5,667 nucleotides of DNA. It comes from Clostridiaceae bacterium (GTDB lineage: Bacteria; Bacillota; Clostridia; Saccharofermentanales; UBA5734). Location: assembly GCA_012727965.1 (NCBI GenBank), contig JAAYFZ010000073.1, forward strand, positions 1 to 5,667, written 5' to 3'. A program made the position numbers and the translations under genes. This document shows, in pieces, positions 1 through 5,667 of this stretch (position 1 is the first letter of the stretch; every line of letters begins with the position of its first letter). The notes beneath the pieces are model-generated. The model was not told where the DNA came from. It did no database searches and was given only the letters and a program-made list of their open reading frames with translations.

Positions 1-503
1 AGCCTGGCAGTATTAAGTGTAATATCATACAGGGAACAGTCTGTAAGGTCGGCGTCATGAACAGTTGAAACAAAACGCTTATGCTTGCGGTCGCCTTTTA
101 CCATTATCTGCTCAGCATCAGCATCCTGACAATTATACAATCGTTTGATGCGTTCAATTCTCGTTTCCTCAGGAGCCATAAGACGCAAATGTACGGCTTC
201 GTCATGATCGCTGAAGATGATCTGCGAGCCAAAACCTACTAAAATCAGTGATTCTCTTGCAGATAGCTCTAGTAGCCGGTCTGTTAGATAGTCGAGATAG
301 GTTTCATCGGGTATACGTTCTTCGAGGAAAAATTTTGCGCTTTCGCGTAGCTTATACATTTCTGTTTCACTGCAGATCGGTTCAAAAATCAGCTGCAGCA
401 TCTTTTCTCTGTTTAGAATTGCCCAGCCCATTCTGTCGGCAAGCGTTTGGGCAATCTCATCCCCCATGCTTCCATTCTGTCGGGAAATTGTCAGAATTGC
501 CAT
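1..503 (-). CDS. Cytidylate kinase-like family protein (partial, C-terminus off the left edge)
   Basis: The first 167 codons of a protein read leftward; the 3' end lies outside the window. It begins MAILTISRQNGSMGDEIA, the glycine-rich phosphate-binding start typical of the cytidylate-kinase-like family (ISR-x-x-GS-x-G-x-x-IA, residues 6-18). Next come an NRE segment (31-33), a central LVGFGSQIIFSDHD strand-loop (88-101), a VHLRLMAP strand followed by ETRIERI (104-119), a lid-like DRKHKRF (138-144) and SLYDITLNT (157-165). The order matches the family, whose members are usually a little over 200 residues, so perhaps 30-50 residues are missing. Family members resemble nucleoside monophosphate kinases, but their substrate is mostly untested, so CMP kinase activity is only a guess. 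The ATG at 503 is preceded by AGGGGAG (514-520, minus strand) at a spacing of 10. The gene has its own promoter-like element and sits 119 bases after the cyclase gene. Confidence 0.85.
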   Translation of the reverse strand, partial: MAILTISRQNGSMGDEIAQTLADRMGWAILNREKMLQLIFEPICSETEMYKLRESAKFFLEERIPDETYLDYLTDRLLELSARESLILVGFGSQIIFSDHDEAVHLRLMAPEETRIERIKRLYNCQDADAEQIMVKGDRKHKRFVSTVHDADLTDCSLYDITLNTAR

Positions 504-577
504 AGATAGAACTCTCCCCTCTGCTGTCAACGGACGCAATCAGAGCGCCGCTAGTCCAGGCGGTTGTCTATACCTAG

Positions 578-586
578 ATTATAGCA
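578..586 (-). promoter_or_regulatory. Extended -10 promoter for the cytidylate-kinase-like gene
   Basis: On the minus strand this reads TGCTATAAT: a perfect TATAAT with the TGn extension of an extended -10 promoter. No good -35 hexamer lies 16-18 bases upstream, which an extended -10 can tolerate. Transcription would start near 571, giving a leader of about 68 bases. A weak 4-bp hairpin (546-549 with 559-562) sits in that leader and I give it no function. Assigned by pattern only. Confidence 0.6.
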
Positions 587-622
587 TATCAGGATTGAGA
601 TTCTATTGATGCTGCAAGTGGC

Positions 623-2515
623 TTATTTAGCCTTTTTGAGTTTTTTATCGCTATAAAGGGCCTCGTCTGCAATCTTAAGAAGTTCATTAAGATCATTTAC
701 AGATTTACTGCTGAAACTTACGATTCCAAGAGACAAACTAAGCTTCCACTCATAGTTGGATGATTCATTAAATTGTTTTACCAGATCCTGTATCCTGGAG
801 CGAATACAGACCTCGTGGCTTGGATCCGTGTCTGCTATCATGACAACAAATTCATCGCCGCCTAGTCTGGCAACTATATCATCATCACGCACTGCGCTAG
901 TCAGAATATCAGCAGTCGATTTGATAGAAATATCGCCATCTGCATGACCGTATTTGTCATTTATTTGCTTCATACCGTCTATGTCGGCAAAGATTATCAG
1001 AGCCTTGCGGTCCAGGGTGTCATTTAGAATCTCAAGAGCAGAATCGTAGAAACCGCGGCGATTGTATATGCCTGTAAGCTCATCGACCTGAGAAAGAGTG
1101 TTAAGCTTCTCATTTTGTTTCTTGAGTGCCTTCAGGGCAACTGCCAGTTGCTGCGTCATTTCTTCCTGCTCTTGCAGAAGAGCGATGATCTTCATCGAGT
1201 TACTGAGCTGGCCACGGATCGCCTCATAGTTTCTTGTGTCGCTGCCTCTGGTCTTGATGACCATATAGCCAATATGTTCATTGATCGAAAAAATCGGCTT
1301 GACCAGAAGGTTGCTTGTATCGGTTTGTTCCAGACATTTTGCAGGAAGCAGATCTTTGGTATCGAAGTACTCTCCATCACAGTTGTCTGTAAAATCGATA
1401 CCATCTCGCCAGGCGAATAGCAGCTTGGATCGATCAGGAATAGTTTTGTTATCGGGATAGATCAGCGGCTCCTCATAAGCAGTAATATAACATTCCTTGA
1501 TACCGCATTCAGGGAAAATCTCAGCAGCCTTACTGAATAATTCAGCTTGTGAGAAGGTCTGAAGTGACTGATGAACCCGGAAGTTTCTTATAGATCGGAA
1601 GAATAGATCATCTGAGTATTCAGCAGCGTAGGCTGCTTTGCAGCCACATGATTCACGTACGACCAGCTCAGTCGGATAGGCAAATAGCTCACCAGGCTGA
1701 TTGTTTTCTTTGTCAGTGGCCAAACGAAAAGCTGATCTGATCTGTCTGGCAAAAGGCTGTGTAACAGTTGTAAGTCCAGGTCTGCTGACCTGGGCATTAT
1801 GGGTGTTGTCGTAGCCGGTAACCGGATAGAAATCAATTATATCATTGCCATTAGTCATCTGCTCCCGCATATAGAGAAATACTCCCATTGCCATTTCGTC
1901 ATTGGCGCAGACGATACAATCGACAGGCAACAAGTTATTTTCGTGCAGGTAATGCGCAGCCATATAGCCTGTCAGAGGAGAGAAGTCTCCAGAACATATG
2001 AGCTCAGGAATAACAGGTATGCTTCTGGCTTCCAGAGCATCCGTGAAGATTTTATAACGCTCAATTGCTTCAAGGTTGGTATCAGGCCCTTTGACAAAAG
2101 CCAACCGTCTGTAACCATGTTCATCAAGCAGGTGATCGATGAGGGCCTTCAGACCTGGTCTGCTGTCAGTTATAACGCTAACGGACTCGGGAATAACAGT
2201 TGATACCGAAACGGTAGGCAGTCCTTGTTCAGCAAAACGCCTGAAAAAAGCACGTAGATCTTCCTCGCTGGCATAATTCGAAATAAGGCTGGTAAAAATC
2301 ACATAGCCGTCACATGGAACCTTCAGAGCCATATCAAACATGATATTGTGCTGTCCCTCGACACCGGGCTGATTTAGAGCCCTGCCTTCGAATACTACTA
2401 TGTCAATTTCAAGATCTTCAGCAGCCTGACGGATTTCTGACCAGATCTGGGTATTGTAATGACCATCCAGATCTGCCAGTAAAATTCCAAGCTTTTTGCG
2501 TGTTTTCTCTGCCAT
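623..2515 (-). CDS. LacI-type sensor domain fused to a GGDEF diguanylate cyclase
   Basis: A 630-residue, apparently cytoplasmic protein with no signal peptide or membrane helix. Residues 8-295 form a LacI/PurR-like periplasmic-binding fold (start KLGILLADLDG; later CANDEMAMGVF at 203-213, PVTGYDN at 231-237, TELVVRESCGC at 282-292), but the DNA-binding helix-turn-helix of LacI regulators is absent. Residues 300-440 are a less recognisable, possibly GAF-like region. A charged coiled coil (443-476) leads into the GGDEF domain (477-630), with DELTGIYNRRGF, metal ligands D511 and D528, N519, and an intact GGDEF signature at 552-556. RDDD at 543-546, five residues ahead, is a canonical RxxD inhibitory site. 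It should make cyclic di-GMP from two GTP under control of an unknown small ligand, with product feedback. ATG at 2515 is chosen because AGGAGA (2522-2527) lies six bases upstream; an in-frame TTG at 2539 would place this site inside the gene. It lies 46 bases after the reductase gene, probably in its transcript. Confidence 0.92.
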   Translation of the reverse strand: MAEKTRKKLGILLADLDGHYNTQIWSEIRQAAEDLEIDIVVFEGRALNQPGVEGQHNIMFDMALKVPCDGYVIFTSLISNYASEEDLRAFFRRFAEQGLPTVSVSTVIPESVSVITDSRPGLKALIDHLLDEHGYRRLAFVKGPDTNLEAIERYKIFTDALEARSIPVIPELICSGDFSPLTGYMAAHYLHENNLLPVDCIVCANDEMAMGVFLYMREQMTNGNDIIDFYPVTGYDNTHNAQVSRPGLTTVTQPFARQIRSAFRLATDKENNQPGELFAYPTELVVRESCGCKAAYAAEYSDDLFFRSIRNFRVHQSLQTFSQAELFSKAAEIFPECGIKECYITAYEEPLIYPDNKTIPDRSKLLFAWRDGIDFTDNCDGEYFDTKDLLPAKCLEQTDTSNLLVKPIFSINEHIGYMVIKTRGSDTRNYEAIRGQLSNSMKIIALLQEQEEMTQQLAVALKALKKQNEKLNTLSQVDELTGIYNRRGFYDSALEILNDTLDRKALIIFADIDGMKQINDKYGHADGDISIKSTADILTSAVRDDDIVARLGGDEFVVMIADTDPSHEVCIRSRIQDLVKQFNESSNYEWKLSLSLGIVSFSSKSVNDLNELLKIADEALYSDKKLKKAK

Positions 2516-2528
2516 TAAGAATCTCCTG

Positions 2529-2548
2529 TTATCAACCAAGGTTGATAA
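2529..2548 (-). promoter_or_regulatory. Perfect 20-bp palindrome just upstream of the cyclase ribosome binding site
   Basis: The plus strand reads TTATCAACCAAGGTTGATAA: two 9-bp arms around a 2-base centre. On the transcript it could form an 8-bp stem closed by a CUUG tetraloop. Its end lies one base from the AGGAGA ribosome binding site of the cyclase gene. No run of T follows, so it is not an intrinsic terminator. A TATATT/TATTAT -10-like stretch sits at its upstream edge on the minus strand, with only a poor -35, so it may instead be an operator over the start site of an internal promoter. The regulator is not identified. Confidence 0.6.
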
Positions 2549-2561
2549 TATAAAAAATCAA

Positions 2562-3671
2562 TTAGCTATCGCGCAATGCAGCGATCTCTGCCAGCCTATC
2601 GATGATCGGCAGATGCTGGGTACATTTGCTCTCGCATTCGCCGCAGGCAATGCAGTCCGCAGCCTGATCGAGCTTGAGTCCCCAATGGTTTTTCAGTCTG
2701 GCCTCGATCGATTCTCCGCCAAAAAGCTTCTGGTTATATGAATCCATATATTTAGGGATTGGGATATCGACCGGACAACCCTCACAGTACCCGCAGCCTG
2801 TGCAGAGATCATTGAGGCTGGTGCCGCCCATATTGTCATATCTTTTACGTAGCTCGGCAACAGGTTCTTCCTGTAAATTCTGGATTGCAATTATAGCGTC
2901 ATCAACATGTTCTTTCTTAGTGACACCTGCCAGTGCGACTGTGATTTCTTTATGAGATGCCACAAAACGCAGAGCGGCCTGAGGCACAGTTAAATCAGTG
3001 TTTTCAGCAAGATAAGAGAAGAGCTCGGGGTGCGTTGGGATGACTCCGCCTCCAAGCGGATTCATAGCAACAACTCCCATGCCTTTTGCCCAGGCAGTTT
3101 CGATGCCACGTTGGCGGAAACGATAGTTGAGTGCGTTGTAGCCGATCAGCATGCCGCGGAACTGATCTTGTACGATTACCTGTTCCAGCTCTTCACCGGG
3201 CATATGTGATGATATTGCTATATGGCGTACAAGTCCCTCATCGCGAACTTTCTCAAACCATCCATATAGTGCTTCGCTCTGGCGTTCATATGATTCGAGG
3301 CTGAGCATGCACCAGAGATGGTATACATCTAGATAATCAACTTTTAGCCTGGTCAAAGTCGTGTCAAGTCTGCGGCGGAAAGCATCTTCGCTGATAACAT
3401 CGCCTGTTGTACCCAGGTTTGCCTTGGAAGACACAAAAAAACTGTCTCTATCAAGCTGCGACAGAGCCATACCAGTAATAATCTCGCTCTTATCATTGCA
3501 GTAAAAAGGAGCTGTGTCGAAATAGTTGATGCCCTGTTCGGCAGCATAAAGCGCAACATCCGCGCACTTTTCCAAACGGCCTGCTGCTACATCTTCTTCA
3601 TCATAGCGCATACAGCCCATGCCGATTGCTGAGACCTTCATGCCTGTATTGCCATATTCTTTGTAATACAT
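2562..3671 (-). CDS. Aldo/keto reductase with C-terminal 4Fe-4S ferredoxin domain
   Basis: A 369-residue cytoplasmic oxidoreductase. Residues 1-280 form the aldo/keto reductase TIM barrel, starting MYYKEYGNTGMKVSAIGMGC. The catalytic tetrad is visible: D52 and Y57 in FDTAPFY, K83 in VSSKANLG and H118 in DVYHLW. Residues 285-369 add a ferredoxin-like tail with two four-cysteine motifs, C290/C293/C296/C299 (CTGCGYCEGCP) and C340/C343/C346/C350 (CIACGECESKC), enough for two 4Fe-4S clusters. This architecture is common in strict anaerobes; the tail suggests electron exchange with ferredoxin-type partners alongside or instead of NAD(P)H. The substrate cannot be told from sequence. The ATG at 3671 is well supported by GGAGGT at 3678-3683, six bases upstream. 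The length is normal for the family and all key residues are present. The cyclase gene follows after 46 bases. Confidence 0.94.
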   Translation of the reverse strand: MYYKEYGNTGMKVSAIGMGCMRYDEEDVAAGRLEKCADVALYAAEQGINYFDTAPFYCNDKSEIITGMALSQLDRDSFFVSSKANLGTTGDVISEDAFRRRLDTTLTRLKVDYLDVYHLWCMLSLESYERQSEALYGWFEKVRDEGLVRHIAISSHMPGEELEQVIVQDQFRGMLIGYNALNYRFRQRGIETAWAKGMGVVAMNPLGGGVIPTHPELFSYLAENTDLTVPQAALRFVASHKEITVALAGVTKKEHVDDAIIAIQNLQEEPVAELRKRYDNMGGTSLNDLCTGCGYCEGCPVDIPIPKYMDSYNQKLFGGESIEARLKNHWGLKLDQAADCIACGECESKCTQHLPIIDRLAEIAALRDS

Positions 3672-3714
3672 ATAAATACCTCCATAACCTCATTGCATTT
3701 TGGCACAAGAGAAC

Positions 3715-3746
3715 GATATAATGCAAGCTTTGAACATGCTGAACAT
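3715..3746 (-). promoter_or_regulatory. Possible promoter and direct-repeat site upstream of the reductase gene
   Basis: On the minus strand a -10-like TATATC (3715-3720) lies about 44 bases before the start codon. Just upstream, where the -35 would fall, ATGTTCA occurs twice in direct orientation (3740-3746 and 3731-3737) at a 9-bp period, as ATGTTCAGCATGTTCA. The best -35 candidate (TTCAGC, 17-base spacer) is poor. A poor -35 overlapped by a short repeat would suit an activator, but this is inference from one site. Confidence 0.3.
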
Positions 3747-3786
3747 TGTTAGAAAATATTGCTAATTCGCTGAAATTAATGCATTA

Positions 3787-4938
3787 TTACTCGGCATATC
3801 TGCCTATTTTCTTCTCCTGAATCAGTGCTTCGTGCTCTTCAAGGGTTCGTGAATAGTAGTAGACAGGCGGCTCCTGGCTGTCTGTAGCGAAATAGTAGTA
3901 GTCCGTGCTTGCAGGATTGAGCGAGGCATTCAAAGCACTTAGTCCTGGATTGCTGATAGCACCTGCCGGCAGTGCAGGTGTCTTATATGTATTGTAATAG
4001 CTGTTGTATCGATTTATGTCGCCGCTGATATTTGGCTTAATGAAGTTCTCAACGTACAAAATTGATGCGTCCAGATCCAGTCTCATACCGGAGTTAAGCC
4101 TGTTATGCATTACAGATGATACTGTTGAGATTTCAGCTGGATTGCCAGCCTCTTTTTCCAGCAATGAAGCAAATACGACCGCATTATCCATTGTCCAGCC
4201 GAATCGAGCCAGCTGCGGTCGCAGCGCTGCGGTTTTAGCCTCAAAATTTCTCAGGAAACGACTCCAAACTGTTTTGGGATCTTCGTTACGATAGAACTCA
4301 TAAGTGTCTGGAAAGAGATAACCCTCCAACTGCCAGCAGCGTCCTGCAGGCATACCTGCAGCCCTTATTACTTCGAAGCTGCTGAAATCATCATTGATCG
4401 CAGAGCTAAGAAGAGCTTCCTTGGAGTTGACGCCTGCTGCTGCCAGACGGTCGATGATCTGTATCATGCTAAACCCTTCCGGTATGGTCACACGTACTGT
4501 ATGACCCGGAGCCGGAGTAGGAGTCGGTGTTGGAACGGGCGTCGGAGTCGGAACAGGTGTAGGAGCTGCTGTAGTGGCAGCCGCAGTAGTTGTGCTTGCA
4601 GCAGTAGACTCAGAAGTGGTCGGTGTTGTATTAGTTGTACTTGTACTGTCTGGTTTAGCAGTAGACTCAGAAGTGGTCGGTGCCTTGGTAGGTGTTGGCT
4701 TGACTTGTGTCCTCTTGGTCGTACTGGTTGTTTCTTCATATGATGGCGGTACGTTCTCACTTGGGTCCGTCTCTATTGTTTCTTTGCCTCCGCAGGCACT
4801 GAAAATAAATGTCAGTACAATTAACAGAAGCGTAAATACAATTGTGAAGAGAACGTGCTTAGATGAGTACCTGTGCGGCTTCTTACTTAGCCGGGCGTCT
4901 CCTAACAAATCTGCAGTTTTGATTTTCTTATTTGCCAC
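3787..4938 (-). CDS. mltG: Endolytic transglycosylase MltG (YceG family) with long Thr/Ser/Pro linker
   Basis: A 383-residue membrane-anchored enzyme expected to cleave nascent glycan strands within peptidoglycan, setting chain length outside the cell. Residues 1-27 are a basic cytoplasmic tail; 28-47 are one hydrophobic segment ending IFSACGG, so Cys49 could be a lipobox cysteine, although it lies late for a signal peptide and a plain helix anchor is equally possible. Residues 55-145 are low complexity, rich in Thr, Ser, Pro and Ala, ending in PT/PV repeats. Residues 148-383 are the YceG domain: a LysM-like start (VRVTIPEGFSMIQIIDRL), LEGYLFPDTY (204-213), ASLLEKEAG with predicted catalytic Glu261 (aligning with E218 of the E. 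coli enzyme), VMHNRL (276-281) and LPAGAISNPG (323-332). The start is GTG at 4938, with GGAGGT six bases upstream (4945-4950). The gene ends in two in-frame stops, TAATAA. No clear terminator follows. Confidence 0.93.
   Translation of the reverse strand: MANKKIKTADLLGDARLSKKPHRYSSKHVLFTIVFTLLLIVLTFIFSACGGKETIETDPSENVPPSYEETTSTTKRTQVKPTPTKAPTTSESTAKPDSTSTTNTTPTTSESTAASTTTAAATTAAPTPVPTPTPVPTPTPTPAPGHTVRVTIPEGFSMIQIIDRLAAAGVNSKEALLSSAINDDFSSFEVIRAAGMPAGRCWQLEGYLFPDTYEFYRNEDPKTVWSRFLRNFEAKTAALRPQLARFGWTMDNAVVFASLLEKEAGNPAEISTVSSVMHNRLNSGMRLDLDASILYVENFIKPNISGDINRYNSYYNTYKTPALPAGAISNPGLSALNASLNPASTDYYYFATDSQEPPVYYYSRTLEEHEALIQEKKIGRYAE
4600..4682. repeat. Imperfect 57-bp tandem duplication in the MltG linker
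   Basis: A 26-bp stretch at 4600-4625 recurs exactly at 4657-4682, an offset of 57 bases or 19 codons. It encodes PTTSESTA twice in MltG (residues 87-94 and 106-113). The frame is kept, so linker length can change without breaking the enzyme. The neighbouring stretch at about 4508-4565 is a second low-complexity run encoding the PT/PV repeats. Confidence 0.85.
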
Positions 4939-4993
4939 TAAAACACCTCCGATGATTGATTATTTGCTGCCAAAGCAGAAGGGGCTGCACAAA

Positions 4994-4999
4994 ATTATA
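4994..4999 (-). promoter_or_regulatory. -10 element of the mltG promoter
   Basis: A perfect TATAAT on the minus strand about 55 bases before the mltG GTG. The -35 position offers only TTTGCG (17-base spacer) or TTGCGC (16), each three of six matches. The start would be near 4987, leaving a leader of about 49 bases. This fits independent transcription of mltG away from the plus-strand operon. Confidence 0.55.
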
Positions 5000-5111
5000 C
5001 ATTAATTCGGTCTAAGCGCAAATTTCTCTCAGAGCCCTGTGATAGGTATAAGAGAAGCGTAACTAATGGCAGACATTGAATCAGTAATATCCGTAACATA
5101 TGTATATATAC

Positions 5112-5136
5112 TTACTAATAGTAACTATGTTATATT
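5112..5136 (+). promoter_or_regulatory. Operator dyad and -10 element in front of the HxlR-type gene
   Basis: TTACTAATAGTAA (5112-5124) is a dyad with perfect 6-bp arms and one central base; beyond a mismatch on each side the symmetry resumes for three more pairs (5108-5128). It fits TTAC-N5-GTAA, the box I recall for CatR, a Bacillus subtilis regulator of the same DUF24/HxlR family. A -10-like TATATT follows at 5131-5136, so the dyad falls in the -35/spacer region, where a bound repressor would block polymerase. A good -35 is not visible. The leader would be about 58 bases. Autoregulation of the downstream operon is inferred. Confidence 0.6.
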
Positions 5137-5200
5137 AAGTACAAGTAAAACAACCGCAGCGCATTTAAGAAGCGACACTGATCAGACGGAGGTGATCACT

Positions 5201-5521
5201 GTGACAGCACATGAAGAGAAACATATCTGTCCCAGATTCGAAAAAACTTTCGTCCTGCTGGGTAAACGCTGGACTGGCCTTATCATCAGAATGCTGATGG
5301 ATGAGCAGTACAGATTCAGCGAGATCGAGCATATGGTTCCAGGCATCAGCTCCAGGATGTTATCAGAGAGATTAAGAGAGCTTGAGAATGAAGGTATAGT
5401 CAGCAGAAGCGTATATGCGGAAATACCGGTAAGAATAGAATACGGACTGACTGAAAAAGGTCAGTCATTGGCCAGATCACTTGATCCCTTGCAAAAATGG
5501 GCAGAGGACTGGATCAAATAA
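5201..5521 (+). CDS. HxlR/DUF24-family winged-helix transcriptional regulator
   Basis: A 106-residue regulator of the HxlR (MarR/DUF24) family. The family signature begins at Cys10 (HICPRFEKTFVLLGKRWT, residues 8-25), followed by a winged helix: FSEIEHMVPGISSRMLSERLRELENEG (two helices and the recognition region, 39-65) and a wing ending YGLTEKG (81-87). The C-terminal helix, LQKWAEDWI, is typical of the dimer interface. Cys10 is the only cysteine and occupies the position that senses quinones and electrophiles in YodB and CatR of Bacillus. The start is GTG at 5201 because GGAGGTGATC (5188-5197), a ten-base match to the 16S anti-Shine-Dalgarno end, lies just upstream and the family signature begins soon after. 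The open frame back to 5066 would add 45 residues unlike the family. The quinone reductase gene follows 13 bases after the stop, so the two form an operon, probably autoregulated through the dyad at 5112. Confidence 0.93.
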   Translation: MTAHEEKHICPRFEKTFVLLGKRWTGLIIRMLMDEQYRFSEIEHMVPGISSRMLSERLRELENEGIVSRSVYAEIPVRIEYGLTEKGQSLARSLDPLQKWAEDWIK

Positions 5522-5534
5522 GGAGGAACATATC

Positions 5535-5667
5535 ATGAACAAAACAAAAATCGCGATCGTATACTACAGTGCAACAGGAATCAACTATCAGCTAGCCAGT
5601 TGGGCAGAGGAAGCTGCTAAGGAAGCTGGCGCGGATGTCAGACTGGTAAGAATTCCAGAAACCGCTC
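5535..5667 (+). CDS. WrbA-like NAD(P)H:quinone oxidoreductase (partial, cut by the right edge)
   Basis: The first 44 codons of a flavodoxin-fold protein. It starts with a beta strand and FMN phosphate-binding loop, KIAIVYYSATGINYQLA (residues 5-21), then an amphipathic helix (ASWAEEAAKEAGA) and the second strand (DVRLVRIPETA). The match to WrbA-type quinone reductases is close in this region; they are about 200 residues long, carry FMN and reduce quinones by two electrons, avoiding semiquinone radicals. Most of the protein is outside the window, so another NAD(P)H-dependent FMN reductase of the flavodoxin family is possible. GGAGG at 5522-5526 directly abuts the stop codon of the regulator gene and lies eight bases before ATG, showing tight coupling to the HxlR gene. 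Its substrate fits a regulator that senses quinones. Confidence 0.85.
   Translation, partial: MNKTKIAIVYYSATGINYQLASWAEEAAKEAGADVRLVRIPETA

Noticed and set aside
616..652. A plus-strand hairpin ggct-tattt-agcc followed by T-runs, resembling a terminator.
   Set aside because: The stem is only four pairs, it overlaps the coding end of the minus-strand cyclase gene, and no plus-strand gene lies upstream to be terminated.
1799..2203. A 134-codon plus-strand open frame opposite the cyclase gene.
   Set aside because: The opposite strand encodes a well-conserved LacI-type domain across the whole stretch.
2516..2539. An upstream in-frame TTG start for the cyclase gene at 2539.
   Set aside because: It would put the palindrome arm and the AGGAGA ribosome binding site inside the gene; the ATG at 2515 has that site at the right distance.
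3731..3752. A LexA/SOS box suggested by the GAAC motifs upstream of the reductase gene.
   Set aside because: The GAAC halves are in direct orientation and no GAAC-N4-GTTC arrangement is present.
3760..3790. An AT-rich imperfect stem after the mltG stop codon as its terminator.
   Set aside because: Only about five A/T pairs and no proper T-run after the stem on the minus strand.
4957..4990. Two alternative short stems (GCAG/CTGC) in the mltG leader that look like an attenuator.
   Set aside because: Each is only four pairs, with no terminator hairpin or leader peptide; likely chance.
4574..5005. A long plus-strand open frame opposite mltG, giving a valine-rich protein.
   Set aside because: It is the antisense of the Thr/Ser/Pro linker and signal region of mltG; its composition follows from the repeats and it has no ribosome binding site or family match.
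5066..5200. An in-frame 45-codon N-terminal extension of the HxlR-type gene from the ATG at 5066.
   Set aside because: It would translate through the promoter and operator region, the added residues do not resemble the family, and the GTG at 5201 has an ideal ribosome binding site.

Overview
This window looks like a piece of chromosome from an anaerobic, low-to-moderate GC Gram-positive bacterium of the Clostridia (Bacillota). Three things point that way: strong AGGAGG/GGAGGTGATC-type ribosome binding sites in front of nearly every gene, ATG and GTG starts, and gene families common there (LacI-type sensor/GGDEF fusions, aldo/keto reductases with a ferredoxin tail, HxlR-type regulators). The genus cannot be named from sequence alone. 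No RNA gene, mobile element, CRISPR array or phage signal is visible.

Layout. Four genes lie on the minus strand and are read right to left: a membrane-anchored MltG-type endolytic transglycosylase with a long Thr/Ser/Pro-rich linker (3787-4938), an iron-sulfur aldo/keto reductase (2562-3671), a cytoplasmic LacI-type sensor fused to a diguanylate cyclase (623-2515), and the first 167 codons of a cytidylate-kinase-like protein that runs off the left edge (1-503). On the right, two genes on the plus strand form an operon: a short HxlR/DUF24-type regulator (5201-5521) and the start of a WrbA-like flavodoxin-fold quinone reductase (5535-5667, cut by the right edge). The divergent 262-base gap at 4939-5200 holds promoters for both directions and a clean dyad in front of the HxlR gene. 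No gap between genes exceeds 300 bases.

How they work together. The right-hand pair reads as a self-contained quinone/electrophile response: a one-cysteine HxlR regulator, a TTAC-N5-GTAA operator next to its promoter, and a quinone reductase right behind. In the left-hand group, the reductase and the cyclase are 46 bases apart and may be co-transcribed. The short gap between them carries a perfect 20-bp palindrome one base from the cyclase's ribosome binding site, the most notable unexplained regulatory element here. MltG and the kinase-like gene each appear to have their own promoter.

I see no convincing wholly new system. The points most worth checking are the palindrome, the ligand-sensing cyclase next to an Fe-S reductase, and the HxlR operator/WrbA unit.
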